This document shows positions 9,509 to 19,600 of a stretch of DNA of 64,000 nt, in pieces (the first letter of the stretch is position 1; every line of letters begins with the position of its first letter). Origin of the DNA: Thioclava sp. ES.031 (lineage in GTDB: Bacteria > Pseudomonadota > Alphaproteobacteria > Rhodobacterales > Rhodobacteraceae); contig NZ_PDJO01000001.1 of assembly GCF_002563775.1 (NCBI RefSeq), positions 3,536,501 through 3,600,500 of the forward strand. Reading direction: 5' to 3'. The notes below the pieces were generated by a model. That model saw nothing but the letters and a program-made list of their open reading frames with translations. It ran no database searches and was not told where the DNA came from. A program made the position numbers and the translations under genes.

Positions 9509-9937
9509 TCACTCCCGAAGCGCGTCGCGGATCTCAAGCAGCACGTCGAGCTGGCTCGGCCCGGTCGGCACCTCCGGCGCGACATCGTCCGGCTTCTCCG
9601 CCGCGGCCTTCACGCGGTTGACCATCTTCACGAGCATGAAGACCACGAAGGCGATGATGAGGAAATTGATCACCGCCATCACGAAGGCCCCATAGGCGAA
9701 GATCGACGCCCCCGCCTTGCGCGCCTCTTCGAGGCTGGCGCCAGCGGGCACCTCCCCGGACAGAACGGCATAATTGTTGGTGAAATTGACCCCGCCCGTG
9801 AACAGGCCGATGATCGGGTTGATGATGTCGCCGACGAGCGACGTGACGATCGCGGTGAAGGCCGCGCCGATGATGATGCCCACCGCCATGTCCATGACAT
9901 TGCCCTTGGCGATGAAATCCTTGAATTCCTGAATCAT
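9509..9937 (-). CDS. mscL: Large-conductance mechanosensitive channel MscL
   Basis: A 142-residue MscL that opens under membrane tension to release solutes during osmotic downshock. The N-terminal amphipathic helix [20 protein letters not shown] leads into TM1 ([21 protein letters not shown]) and TM2 ([22 protein letters not shown]), with the cytoplasmic helix at the end (LLEIRDALR). ATG 9937 follows AGAGGG; the frame continues upstream to 10057 without a suitable site. It is convergent with ald. Confidence 0.95.
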   Translation of the reverse strand: MIQEFKDFIAKGNVMDMAVGIIIGAAFTAIVTSLVGDIINPIIGLFTGGVNFTNNYAVLSGEVPAGASLEEARKAGASIFAYGAFVMAVINFLIIAFVVFMLVKMVNRVKAAAEKPDDVAPEVPTGPSQLDVLLEIRDALRE

Positions 9938-10050
9938 TTCAGACCCTCTTTGCGATGCGCCTTTTGCGCCGCAACAGGCTAACACGATCTTGCGGTCTGC
10001 ATAGTCTCCAACAGCGGGCTCCGTGGGACGCATCCGGGCGGGATCGCGGC

Positions 10051-10713
10051 TCAGCAAAGTCTCCGGCGCGCATCCTCGACAAGGCGGCGGGCGACCTGCG
10101 CCGCCGTCGTCCCCGTGTCACCGCCGCGGCGAGGCGAAAGGGCCGAGGCGACCGGCAGGGCCGCAAAGCCGTCGCTGAGACGGGCGCGCGCCTCCTGTCG
10201 TGCAATATCGGCGATGGCTTCGGCATCGAAGCGAAGCGCCTGCTGGATCTGATCCGCCGCGTCCTCGCACGGCCCTGCCCCAGCGCGGCCACACGCGCAG
10301 GCACAGCCGAAATGGTCGGGCATCTGGGAAATGTTGCGCAGGCGGCGCTGCGCGGCGCGGATGCGATCGCAGGCCGCGTCGCGCTGATCGGCGCGCAGGG
10401 AAAGCTCGAGCGGCAAGGTCTCTGCCAGAGTCGCACGCTCTTCCTGAAGCCCTTCGGCCGCCGCGCGCAGGGCCGCTGCCGTGTCTGGCTCGGCCGTCTT
10501 CGCATCCTCAAAGCAACCCGAAATCATCTCGTCCAGAAACGCGACCCGGTGACGTGCGATCAGGTCGGCCGCCTCGGCAAAAGCGAGATCGGAGACCGCC
10601 TGCCGCAATTCCTCCAACGCGCGTTCGACGGCGCAATCGCCCGCCCCGCGCAGCGCAGTCAATGCGCGCTGTTCAAGCGCGAGTGACGCGGACCCGTATT
10701 CCTGTCCAACCAT
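10051..10713 (-). CDS. Uncharacterised helical protein
   Basis: A 220-residue protein I do not recognise. It is Ala/Arg/Glu-rich and looks almost wholly alpha-helical or coiled-coil, with no signal peptide or membrane segment. A cysteine cluster, [13 protein letters not shown], lies near residue 145 and could bind a metal. ATG 10713 follows AGAAAGGGATG, which is why the longer frame to 10797 was not used. It stands alone between mscL and suhB. Codon use is like its neighbours, so a real gene is likely, but function is unknown. Confidence 0.6.
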   Translation of the reverse strand: MVGQEYGSASLALEQRALTALRGAGDCAVERALEELRQAVSDLAFAEAADLIARHRVAFLDEMISGCFEDAKTAEPDTAAALRAAAEGLQEERATLAETLPLELSLRADQRDAACDRIRAAQRRLRNISQMPDHFGCACACGRAGAGPCEDAADQIQQALRFDAEAIADIARQEARARLSDGFAALPVASALSPRRGGDTGTTAAQVARRLVEDARRRLC

Positions 10714-10817
10714 GGCGGCATCCCTTTCTGGTAACCGCATCAGGCTGGCACAACGGAATGAACGAAAGGTGAACCTCCATCCGCCTTTCACCGCCACATC
10801 TAAATTTCAGTGATTTC

Positions 10818-11609
10818 TCAGTCGCTTGACCGAAGCGCCTTCGTGAGAGCCGGGAACATTTCGGCATTCGACGCGATCACCGAACCCGATTCGAGAACCT
10901 CGCGCCCTTCGCGCACGGCTTCCACGAAACCGCCCGCTTCCTTCACGAGGAGCATGCCCGCAGCCACGTCCCACGCGTTCAGCCCGCGCTCCCAATAGCC
11001 TTCGTAGCGGCCCGCCGCGACATAGGCCAGATCGAGCGAGGCCGCGCCCCAGCGCCGGACGCCAGCGCATTGCGGCATCAGCTTGGCAAGATCCTTCAGC
11101 GTCGCCGGAAGGGTCGATTTACCACCGAAGGGCACGCCGGTCGCGAAGACCGATTCGATCATCTTGTGACGGCCCGAAACCCGCAGACGGGTGTCGTTCA
11201 TGTAAGCGCCAAGGCCCTTCTCGGCGAAATACATCTCGTCTTTCGCGGCATCGAACACCACGGCCGCGATGATTTCGCCTTTATGCTCCAGCGCGATCGA
11301 GATCGCCCAGTGCGGCAACCCGTGCAGGAAGTTCGTGGTGCCGTCGAGCGGGTCGACGATCCAGCGGCGCGTCGGGTCGTCGCCTGCCTCTTCGCCGGTT
11401 TCCTCGCCGAGCCAGCCATAGGAGGGGCGCGCGCCGCGCAGCTCGTCCTTGATGATCTTCTCGGCTTCGCGGTCGGCCTTCGAGACGAAATCGCCCGGCC
11501 CCTTCGAGGAGACCTGAAGGTTCTCGACCTCGCGGAAATCCTTGACCAGCGAGCGGCCTGCCTTGCGGGCGGCCTTGATCATCAGGTTGAGGTTTGCGCT
11601 GCCTTGCAT
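10818..11609 (-). CDS. suhB: Inositol-1-monophosphatase family protein SuhB
   Basis: A 263-residue member of the Mg2+-dependent inositol monophosphatase family. Both metal/phosphate motifs are intact: GEETGE near 68-73 with WIVDPLDGTTNFLHG near 83-97, and the C-terminal LNAWDVAAGMLLVKEAGG near 212-229. In bacteria SuhB also helps ribosomal RNA antitermination, so its role need not be inositol metabolism. ATG 11609 has AAGGAG upstream. Confidence 0.93.
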   Translation of the reverse strand: MQGSANLNLMIKAARKAGRSLVKDFREVENLQVSSKGPGDFVSKADREAEKIIKDELRGARPSYGWLGEETGEEAGDDPTRRWIVDPLDGTTNFLHGLPHWAISIALEHKGEIIAAVVFDAAKDEMYFAEKGLGAYMNDTRLRVSGRHKMIESVFATGVPFGGKSTLPATLKDLAKLMPQCAGVRRWGAASLDLAYVAAGRYEGYWERGLNAWDVAAGMLLVKEAGGFVEAVREGREVLESGSVIASNAEMFPALTKALRSSD

Positions 11610-11690
11610 CTCTGGGCTCCTTCGCGTTTCAAGCGGTCGCCTTACAGGGGTTGCGTGGAAAATCCAAGACCTTTGGCGCGTCAGGCGAAC

Positions 11691-11751
11691 TGAGGAGGGG
11701 CTCTGCCCCGCTCGCTGCGCGAGCCCCCGGGATATTTCGGTCGAGAAGAAG
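11691..11751. repeat. Intergenic palindromic element
   Basis: The stretch holds two hairpins, GGGGCTCTGCCCC and GCTCGCTGCGCGAGC, followed by CCCCGGGATATTTCGG and an AGAAGAAGG tail. From memory this layout resembles a short intergenic sequence repeated in many Rhodobacterales genomes; only this copy is seen here. It lies between the LysR stop and suhB start and may end the transcripts. Confidence 0.5.
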
Positions 11752-11753
11752 GC

Positions 11754-12659
11754 TCAGGCGCGCTGAAGCTTCACCGGCTCGGTGCGCGCAAGCCGCAGGA
11801 AATGCGCCATGAAGGGCTGAGTGGCATCTTCGGAGCGCGTCGCGGCATAGAGCCGCTTGGTCAGCCCGTGTTCGGTCACCGGCTTGGTGATATAATCGGG
11901 CTGGTATTTCACCTCGCGCAGAACCCAGTCGGGCAGCACCGCGACGCCGCGATTCGAGGCGACCAGCATCAGGATCACCGCGGTCAGCTCCACCTGCCGC
12001 ACGGCTTTCGGCTCGACCCGGGCGGGGGTGAGCAGCTGCGTGAAGATGTCCGAGCGCCCCCGGTCGATCGGATAGGTGATCAGCGTCTGATCCGCGAAAT
12101 CCTGCGCCTCGATATAGGGTTTCGCGGCCAGCGGCGAATTCGCGGCGGCGATAAAGGTCGGCGCATAGTCGAAGAGCGGGTTGAAGGTGACGCCGTCGAT
12201 CTTCTCCGGATCCGACGAGATCACCAGATCGACCTCTTCGCGGCTCAGCGCGGGCAAGGCGTTGAAGGCCAGACCGGGCCGGATATCCACGTCGATATCG
12301 GGCCAGGCGTGGCGGAAACGCTCCAACACCGGGAACAGCCAGTCGAAACAGGCGTGGCACTCGATCGCGATATGCAGACGGCCCGCGCGGCCTGAGCGCA
12401 GCGCCTCGAACTCGGCCTCGGTCGCGGCGATCTCGGGCAGGATGCGTTCGGCCAGCCGCAACAGCTTTTGTCCCGCCGCCGACAGTTTCAGCGGCTTCGA
12501 GCGACGCACGAACAGCTCCACCCCGGTCTGATCTTCCAGCCCTTTGATTTGGTGCGACAGCGCCGATTGTGTTATGTGCAGCACGTCCGCTGCCTTCGCG
12601 AGCCCCCCGGCATCGTGAATCGCCTTGATTGTGCGCAGGTGACGGAACTCGAGATGCAT
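11754..12659 (-). CDS. metR: LysR-family regulator, MetR-like, divergent from metF
   Basis: A 301-residue LysR-type regulator. The winged helix-turn-helix (MHLEFRHLRTIKAIHDAGGL, then AADVLHITQSALSHQIKGLE) is followed by the periplasmic-binding-protein-like effector domain. AIECHACFDWLFPVLERFR near 95 is the wording seen in MetR proteins that sense homocysteine. It is divergent from metF, a known MetR target, which supports the assignment. The ATG at 12659 is only 93 bases from metF. Confidence 0.85.
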   Translation of the reverse strand: MHLEFRHLRTIKAIHDAGGLAKAADVLHITQSALSHQIKGLEDQTGVELFVRRSKPLKLSAAGQKLLRLAERILPEIAATEAEFEALRSGRAGRLHIAIECHACFDWLFPVLERFRHAWPDIDVDIRPGLAFNALPALSREEVDLVISSDPEKIDGVTFNPLFDYAPTFIAAANSPLAAKPYIEAQDFADQTLITYPIDRGRSDIFTQLLTPARVEPKAVRQVELTAVILMLVASNRGVAVLPDWVLREVKYQPDYITKPVTEHGLTKRLYAATRSEDATQPFMAHFLRLARTEPVKLQRA

Positions 12660-12670
12660 CTTGCTGTTAC

Positions 12671-12698
12671 ACTCATAACCATTTTGAGGATTATGAGT
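12671..12698. promoter_or_regulatory. Candidate LysR/MetR operator
   Basis: ACTCATAA (12671-12678) and TTATGAGT (12691-12698) form a perfect eight-base inverted repeat with 12 bases between, in the metR-metF divergent region. It differs from the enterobacterial MetR box but has the right place and size. Confidence 0.45.
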
Positions 12699-12752
12699 TT
12701 GTCTCACAAAGCCCGATCTGGCACAAGAGAGCGAACGAAAGGACAGATTCCC

Positions 12753-13619
12753 ATGACGACGCCCAAGGTCAGCTTCGAATTTTTCCCGCCGAAGACGCTC
12801 GATGCGTCGTTCCGGCTGTGGGAAACCGCGCAGGTTCTGGCACCGCTGAAACCCGAGTTTACCTCCGTGACCTATGGTGCGGGCGGCACGACGCGCAAGC
12901 TGACCCATGAGGCGGTCGGCACGATCCACAAGAATTACGGCCTCAATGTCGCCGCCCACCTGACCTGCGTGGAAGCGACCAAGGCCGAGACGATGGAGAT
13001 CGTGGACGCCTATGCCGAGGTCGGCGTGACCGAGATCGTGGCGCTGCGGGGCGATCCGCCGCAGGGTGCTGCGCATTTCACGCCGCATCCCGAGGGCTTC
13101 GCCTCTTCGGTCGAGCTGATCGAGGCACTGGCCGAGGATGGCCGCTTCACGATCCGCGCGGGCGCCTATCCCGAGCCGCATCCCGACGCCGCCGACAATA
13201 TGGCCGATGTGCGCTGGCTCAAGCGCAAGGTCGAAGCGGGCGCGACCTCGGCGATCACCCAGTTCTTCTTCGAGCCGGAAACCTTCTTCCGCTTCCGCGA
13301 TGCCTGCGAAAAGGAAGGGATCGACGCGAAGATCATCCCCGGCATCCTGCCGATCCAGTCGTGGAAAGGCGCCAAGAAATTCGCGCAAAGCTGCGGCACC
13401 TCCATCCCCGCATGGGTCGAGGAAGCGTTCGAGCCCGCGATCCGCGACGGGCGCGAGCATCTTCTGGCGACCGCGCTGTGCACCGAGCTGTGCGACAAGC
13501 TGATCGAGGGCGGCGTGGAAGACCTGCATTTCTACACGCTCAACCGCCCCGGCCTGACCCGCGACGTCTGCCACGCGCTGGGTGTGACGCCCGATACGGT
13601 GCTGGAGAAAGTGGCCTGA
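12753..13619 (+). CDS. metF: Methylenetetrahydrofolate reductase
   Basis: A 288-residue flavoprotein reducing 5,10-methylene- to 5-methyl-tetrahydrofolate for methionine synthesis. The TIM-barrel start KVSFEFFPPKT, the TSVTYGAGGTTR strand-loop near residue 40, ALRGDPPQG near 98 and AITQFFFEPETFFRF near 166 are all family marks. A ribosome site (AAAGGA) lies about ten bases upstream. The gene is controlled, very probably, by the divergent MetR-like protein and ends at a strong terminator. Confidence 0.97.
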   Translation: MTTPKVSFEFFPPKTLDASFRLWETAQVLAPLKPEFTSVTYGAGGTTRKLTHEAVGTIHKNYGLNVAAHLTCVEATKAETMEIVDAYAEVGVTEIVALRGDPPQGAAHFTPHPEGFASSVELIEALAEDGRFTIRAGAYPEPHPDAADNMADVRWLKRKVEAGATSAITQFFFEPETFFRFRDACEKEGIDAKIIPGILPIQSWKGAKKFAQSCGTSIPAWVEEAFEPAIRDGREHLLATALCTELCDKLIEGGVEDLHFYTLNRPGLTRDVCHALGVTPDTVLEKVA

Positions 13620-13645
13620 AAGGGCGCTCAAATGGATTGAACGGA

Positions 13646-13672
13646 GGGGCCCGGCTGGGCCCCTTTTCTTTT
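13646..13672 (+). terminator. Rho-independent terminator of metF
   Basis: GGGGCCC (13646-13652) pairs with GGGCCCC (13657-13663) around a GGCT loop, followed by TTTTCTTTT. Confidence 0.9.
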
Positions 13673-13693
13673 GCGCCGGGTGGCCGCCCGGTC

Positions 13694-14626
13694 TCAGTCG
13701 AAGGAAATGGGCGACTGCTTGGCTCGGTTGACGTTGAGAGTGAAAACATCCGGCCGGGCGTAATGACCGCTTACATCGAATTTGCGGCGTGAAGCCCTGG
13801 CGGCATCCACGTCCACCGTCGCGACCAACAGCCCCTTTTCCTTCCTCATCGGGCCTGCGTGCAAACTGCCGAAGGGCTTGTAGACGACCCCATCGCCGGG
13901 ATTGATCCACTCATTGTCGTCAGGGAAAAGCTCATCGCGATAGGGGAGACCCGCCGGCACATCGCTTGCCTCGAGCGACGTGGCACAGCCGAGGACCCAA
14001 CACCCCCCTTCGCGCGCGATGTGCTGCATTGTCGCCAGCCAGGTATCGCCGCTGTCCCAGGTCGGTGCGCAATAGATGTCGATATTCTGGGCATAGAGCG
14101 CGAAACGCGCGAGAGGCATGTAGTTTTCCCAGCAGATCAGGGCGCCCACGCGCCCGACAGCGGTCTCGACGACCTTGAGGGTCGAGCCGTCTCCGAACCC
14201 CCAGACCATACGCTCCGGGTTTGTCGGCATCAGCTTTCGATGGTTGTTCAGAAGGGTTCCGTCGGCGTCGATGATCGCTGCGCTGTTGAACAGCGTGCTG
14301 CCGCTGACCGCTCCGTCCACCTCCTGATGGCCCATCACGACCACCATCGAATGTTCTTTTGCCGCTTCCTTTATCGGCGCAAGATCGTCTTTGCTGAGAT
14401 TGATCGAATTGGCCTGCGAAAGCGCGAAGAGATCGTCGGTCTTCTTCATCCCTGCCCCCGGCGGGAGCCGCCAGACGAAAGTAGGGTAGCCCGGCAACCA
14501 TGTCTCGGGAAACACGATCAGTCGGCACGCCTGAGAGGCCGCCTCGGCCACCAGTTCGACCGCTCGCTCCAGAGACGCCGTCTTGTTCATGTAGACCGGC
14601 GGTTGCTGTACGATAGCAATTTGCAT
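13694..14626 (-). CDS. Nitrilase-type carbon-nitrogen hydrolase
   Basis: A 310-residue cytoplasmic nitrilase-superfamily enzyme. The catalytic triad is readable: Glu41 in VFPETWLPGYP, Lys131 in HRKLMPT and Cys165 in ICWENYMPLAR. The CWENYMPL wording is that of true nitrilases (nitrile to carboxylic acid and ammonia) rather than amidases or carbamoylases. The length is slightly below the usual 330-370 because the C-terminal tail is short. ATG 14626 follows GGGAGGACG. It stands alone, so no substrate can be inferred from neighbours. Confidence 0.88.
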   Translation of the reverse strand: MQIAIVQQPPVYMNKTASLERAVELVAEAASQACRLIVFPETWLPGYPTFVWRLPPGAGMKKTDDLFALSQANSINLSKDDLAPIKEAAKEHSMVVVMGHQEVDGAVSGSTLFNSAAIIDADGTLLNNHRKLMPTNPERMVWGFGDGSTLKVVETAVGRVGALICWENYMPLARFALYAQNIDIYCAPTWDSGDTWLATMQHIAREGGCWVLGCATSLEASDVPAGLPYRDELFPDDNEWINPGDGVVYKPFGSLHAGPMRKEKGLLVATVDVDAARASRRKFDVSGHYARPDVFTLNVNRAKQSPISFD

Positions 14627-14892
14627 GAGATCGTCCTCCCAATGGCTGTCCGGCGCGCGGCCATCAAAACGGAAGACGGTCAAGACGCCCCACTCCGTCC
14701 TCGGAGTGATGTTCGAGAATAGCACAAGACGCCCATCCACCGGAGAAAACCCGCAAGCATCCTTGGACCGCAGTGCCTCGCGATGTTGGCTCCGAGGGCA
14801 ATGCCGCCCTTTGCGGGACGGATCGCAAACGCTCCCCCTTCCCTTTCCGGCCCATCGCGATAGCTTGTCGCCCGACCCAACAGGAGCCAGAC

Positions 14893-15384
14893 ATGCCCGA
14901 TCAATATTTCGCCGAAGGCCCGGAAGATTTCCTCCCGCTGGAGGAGGTGCTTTCGATGTCGGGGCTCGAATACATCCGCAAGATGGTCTCTGGCGACGTC
15001 CCCTCGCCCACCGTGCAGAACCTGATGGCCTATCGGATCACCGAGGCCGAGGAAGGCCGCGTCACCTGTCGCGGCACGCCGGGGCACCCGCAGACCAATG
15101 GCTATGGCGGCATTCACGGCGGCTGGTATGCGATGATGCTCGATACGGTGATGACCTGCTCGGTGATCACTGGGCTGAAGAAGGGTCAGACGCAAACGAC
15201 GCTCGAATTCAAGGTGAACCTGATCCGCGCGATCAAGCCCGGCACCGAGGTGATCGGCACAGGCCAGCTCGATCATATCGGGCGGTCAACTGGCGTCGCG
15301 CGGGGTGAGATCCGAGGCGCCGAGGACGGACGTCTCTACGCGACCGGCACCGCCACCTGTTTCGTCATGACGCCCGAGCTCTGA
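14893..15384 (+). CDS. PaaI-type hotdog thioesterase
   Basis: A 163-residue single hotdog-fold thioesterase, probably hydrolysing acyl- or aroyl-CoA. The PaaI motif appears as GYGGIHGGWYAMMLDTVM (near 73-90), followed by TTLEFKVNLIRAIKPGTEV and a late strand pair. The ribosome site is CAGGAG. Its 3' end overlaps the end of the convergent DUF2235 gene by 99 bases, which is unusually long; both frames look coding there. Confidence 0.85.
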   Translation: MPDQYFAEGPEDFLPLEEVLSMSGLEYIRKMVSGDVPSPTVQNLMAYRITEAEEGRVTCRGTPGHPQTNGYGGIHGGWYAMMLDTVMTCSVITGLKKGQTQTTLEFKVNLIRAIKPGTEVIGTGQLDHIGRSTGVARGEIRGAEDGRLYATGTATCFVMTPEL

Positions 15385-16506
15385 GGTCGGCGCGGACCCG
15401 CGCGCGAGGCGACGGATTTCGGGGCGCAGGATGCGCGGTCGGAAAATTGCGCGCGAGCCTTCGGGCAAAACGACGCTCTCATGCAGCCCTTCCGAGGGAT
15501 CGCGACCGACGACACGCGGCGCACGCAGCCAGAACAGCTTACCCCACCCAGTCCATGTGCCGACGGACGGCGCATTCGGATCGCGCGGGAACTCCGCCTG
15601 CCAGCCGGGCGGCAGGCTCAAGCCCAGCGACTCGGCGCGTTCCAGCATCCACACGAGCGGAATATTGGCGAGCGGGCGGGCATCGCCGAAATGGCCAAGC
15701 ATCCCGCCGACATCGCCATGCGCACCGCGAAACCAGCGCTGCTCGATCCGGGTCGCTGGGGCATCCGCCTCCGAAGCCCCCTCGTCGCTTTCCCACAAGA
15801 GCGGCTCCAGCACCGAGCGCCGCTCGTCGAGCGCGAGCGCCTGAAACCCGTGGCGCACGTGATCGCTCAGGTGGTGGTCGTGAAACCGCACGCGCTCTTC
15901 GCTGACGATCCAGAAGAACGGCACGCGGATGCCCAGCGCCTGCACCGTGTCGAAGGCGCCGACCATCTCGATCTCGACGTTCTCGTGGCACAGGCTGTTG
16001 CGAAAGCTTTGCAGGATGTCTGCGGGCGTCTCTTCCTCGTAATGGCGCCATGCGAGGCGGGTATTCCGCTCGATCGCATGTTCGGGACGCAAGAGACCAA
16101 TCCGCCCGATCATCCCGGCCAGCGAGCGCGCCGCGAAGGCGCCCCGAGAATAGCCGATCAGGAAAATCCGGTCGCCCGGACGGTAGCGCATCGCGAGCCA
16201 GCCATAGGCGCGCGAGATCTGCTGGTTCACGCCCCAGCCGAACCAGACATCCGACATGTCGTGCCAGTCCCGCCAGCGCAGCCCGCGCCCGTAATAGACC
16301 GACACTTTCGGCGCGGCCCGGCGCAGGAAGCGATAGATCAGCCCGATCGAGGTGAGGCGGTCGGGCCGCAGCGAGCCGAGCGTCCCGTCGAGCAGCACAA
16401 CATGATCCACCGGCCCGCGGCCTGCACCTGCTGCCGCGCGCGCCTCGGCCCGTTCCGGGCTGCGGCGACGCAGGGCAGAGATCACACGCTCGAAGAGACC
16501 GCGCAT
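15286..16506 (-). CDS. DUF2235 alpha/beta hydrolase (Tle1-like phospholipase fold)
   Basis: A 406-residue DUF2235 protein. The nucleophile elbow FLIGYSRGAFAARSLAGMI near residue 120 is of the GxSxG type with Ser as nucleophile. HGDVGGML near 265 carries a likely acid and metal-contact site. The family includes type VI secretion phospholipase effectors, but stand-alone versions are common in Rhodobacterales and no secretion genes are near. ATG 16506 follows GAGGAGCG; an ATG further upstream (16578) would run through the operator-like repeats. The last 33 codons overlap the thioesterase gene. Confidence 0.82.
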   Translation of the reverse strand: MRGLFERVISALRRRSPERAEARAAAGAGRGPVDHVVLLDGTLGSLRPDRLTSIGLIYRFLRRAAPKVSVYYGRGLRWRDWHDMSDVWFGWGVNQQISRAYGWLAMRYRPGDRIFLIGYSRGAFAARSLAGMIGRIGLLRPEHAIERNTRLAWRHYEEETPADILQSFRNSLCHENVEIEMVGAFDTVQALGIRVPFFWIVSEERVRFHDHHLSDHVRHGFQALALDERRSVLEPLLWESDEGASEADAPATRIEQRWFRGAHGDVGGMLGHFGDARPLANIPLVWMLERAESLGLSLPPGWQAEFPRDPNAPSVGTWTGWGKLFWLRAPRVVGRDPSEGLHESVVLPEGSRAIFRPRILRPEIRRLARGSAPTSELGRHDETGGGAGRVETSVLGASDLTPRDAS

Positions 16507-16521
16507 ATCAGCGCTCCTCAG

Positions 16522-16567
16522 ATAAGTTGGGCTTATACTATCCAATGTAGGATAAGTTTCTCTTATC
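16522..16567. promoter_or_regulatory. Paired ATAAG palindromes upstream of the DUF2235 gene
   Basis: ATAAG-N5-CTTAT (16522-16536) and GATAAG-N5-CTTATC (16551-16567) are two similar palindromes with centres 30 bases apart, about three helical turns. They lie 16 bases before the DUF2235 start and about 130 before valS. They look like a double operator for an unidentified dimeric repressor. Confidence 0.45.
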
Positions 16568-16696
16568 TTCATGGGCAATCGCGGCAGTTTGTTGACCCGA
16601 TCGTGCCCGCCGCGCTTTTTAGACCGGCGCGCACGGGGTTTTCCTTGTCGCCTGCGCGGGCTAAACAGCCCTCAAGCCGAGCCAAGGATGCCTGAC

Positions 16697-19600
16697 ATGA
16701 CGATGGACAAGACTTTCGATGCCGCGAGCGCCGAGCCGCGGATCTACGCGAAATGGGAAGAGGCCGGAGCCTTCAAGGCCGGGGCCAACGCATCGCGCGA
16801 CGAGACCTTCTGCGTAATGATCCCGCCGCCCAACGTGACGGGCGCGCTGCATGTGGGCCACGCCTTCAACAACACCGTGCAGGATATCCTCGTGCGCTGG
16901 CACCGGATGCGCGGTTTCGACACGCTCTGGCAGCCGGGTCAGGACCATGCGGGCATCGCGACCCAGCTGATGGTCGAGAAGGAACTGGCCAAGACCCAGC
17001 AGCCCAAGCGGGTGGAACTGGGCCGCGAGAAATTCCTCGAGAAGGTCTGGGAGTGGAAGGGCGAATACGGCTCGACCATCATCAACCAGCTCAAGCGTCT
17101 GGGCTCGAGCTGCGACTGGTCGCGCAACGCCTTCACCATGTCGGGCGCGCCCGGTGCACCGGAAGGCAACGAGGGCAATTTCCATGACGCCGTGATCAAG
17201 GTCTTCGTCGACATGTACGAGAAGGGCCTGATCTATCGCGGCAAGCGGCTGGTGAACTGGGATCCCCATTTCGAGACCGCGATCTCCGATCTCGAAGTGG
17301 AGAATATCGAAGTCGCCGGTCACATGTGGCACTTCAAATATCCGCTCGCGGGCGGCGAGACCTATACCTATGTCGAGAAGGACGAGGACGGGAATGTCCT
17401 CTTCACCGAAGAGCGCGACTACATCTCGATCGCGACCACCCGCCCCGAGACGATGCTGGGCGATGGCGCGGTTGCGGTGCACCCCTCGGACGAGCGTTAC
17501 GCGCCGATCGTCGGCAAGCTTTGCGAGATCCCGGTGGGCCCGAAAGAGCACCGCCGCCTGATCCCGATCATCACCGATCAATACCCCGATCCCGAATTCG
17601 GCTCGGGCGCGGTGAAGATCACCGGCGCGCATGACTTCAACGACTACATGGTCGCCAAGCGCGGCGGCATTCCGATGTATCGCCTGATGGACACCAAGGG
17701 CGCGATGCGCACCGACGGGCTGTCCTATGAGGAATGCGCCGCCCGTGCGATGGACATCTCGAAAGGGGCCGAATTCACCGAGGCCGAGATCGACGCGCTC
17801 AACCTCGTGCCCGAGGAACTGCGCGGGCTCGACCGGTTCGAGGCGCGTGAGGCCGTGATCCGTCAGATCACCGAGGAAGGCCTCGCGGTGACGACCACGA
17901 AGACCGTCACCGATGACGAGGGCAACGAGACGGAAACCACCGTTCCCTACGTCGAAGACAAGCCGATCATGCAGCCCTTCGGCGATCGCTCGAAAGTGGT
18001 GATCGAGCCGATGCTGACCGATCAGTGGTTCGTCGATGCCGAAAAGATCGTGGGCAAGGCGCTGGATGCGGTGCGCAACGGCGACACGGTGATCATGCCC
18101 GAGGCCGGCGAGAAGACCTATTTCCACTGGCTGGAAAACATCGAGCCGTGGTGCATCTCGCGCCAGCTCTGGTGGGGTCACCAGATCCCGGTCTGGTACG
18201 GTCTGGACATGGACGCGCCCGATTTCCGCGATGACGAAGGCGACGGCACGATCGACCTTGTGGAGATGGGCCGCCTGCTCGTCGAGACCAAGATGGTCCA
18301 TCGCGACGACCGCTATCACTGCGCCTCGGATTTCGAGAGCGTCATCGGCTGGTTCAAGGCGCAGAATGCCGAGCTGCCGACGCCGCTCAACGCCGCGCGC
18401 ATCGTCGAGGTCGAAGACCGCCACAAGGCAATCGAAGTGCTCGCCGCGAGCCTCGCGCAATACGAGATGACCGAGGACCCGACGCAGCTCGTATATCCGG
18501 TCTGGCGCGATGCCGATGTGCTCGACACCTGGTTCTCGTCGGGGCTCTGGCCGATCGGCACGCTGGGCTGGCCCGAGGATACCGAGGAGATGCGCAAGTA
18601 TTTCCCGACCGACGTCCTCGTGACCGGCTTCGACATCCTGTTCTTCTGGGTGGCGCGGATGATGATGATGCAGCTGGCCGTCATGGATCAGGTGCCCTTC
18701 CACACCGTCTACCTGCACCAGCTCGTCCGCGACGAGAAGGGCAAGAAGATGTCGAAGACGACGGGCAACGTGATCGACCCGCTCGAGATCATCGACGCTT
18801 ACGGCGCGGATGCGCTGCGCTTCACCAATGCCGCGATGGCGGCGATGGGCGGCGTGCTGAAGCTCTCCGAGGAGCGCATCAAAGGCTACCGGAACTTCGG
18901 CACGAAGATCTGGAACGCGACGCGCTTCGCCGAGATGAACGGCGTGTTCGAAGGCCCGGTCGTGACCGAGATCCCGCAGCCCACCCACACGGTGAACCGC
19001 TGGATCATCGGCGAGACCGCGAAGATCCGCGAGCAGGTGGACGAGGCCTTCGCCGCCTACCGCTTCAATGATGCGGCGCTCGGGCTTTACGGCTTCGTCT
19101 GGGGCAAGGTCTGCGACTGGTATGTCGAGTTCGCCAAGCCGCTGTTCGACGGCGAGCATGCCGAGGAAACCCGCGCCACGATGCGTTGGGTTCTCGATCA
19201 GTGCTACACGCTGCTGCATCCGATCATGCCCTTCATCACCGAAGAGCTGTGGGAGCTGACCGCGCCGCAGGGCGACCGCGCGAAGATGCTCGTCCATGCC
19301 GACTGGCCGGATTACAAAGCCGCCGATCTGGTGGACGAGGCCGCCGACCGCGAGATGAACTGGGTGATCGAACTGATCGAGGCGATCCGCTCCTCGCGCA
19401 CCCAGATGGGCGTGCCGGTGGGTCTGAAACTGCCGATGGTTCTGGCCGAAGCCGATGACGCCGCGCGTGCAGCGCTCGCCAATAACGAGGCGCTGATCTT
19501 CAAACTGGCGCGCATCGAGAGCATCACCGAGGCACCGATCCCGAAAGGCGCGATCTCGATCCCGGCGCAGGGCGCGCTGTTCGGGCTGCCGCTGGAAGGC

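Noticed and set aside
12660..13910. Long minus-strand extension of the LysR gene through metF
   Set aside because: The helix-turn-helix begins at 12659 with a normal LysR start; upstream residues are low-complexity shadow of metF.
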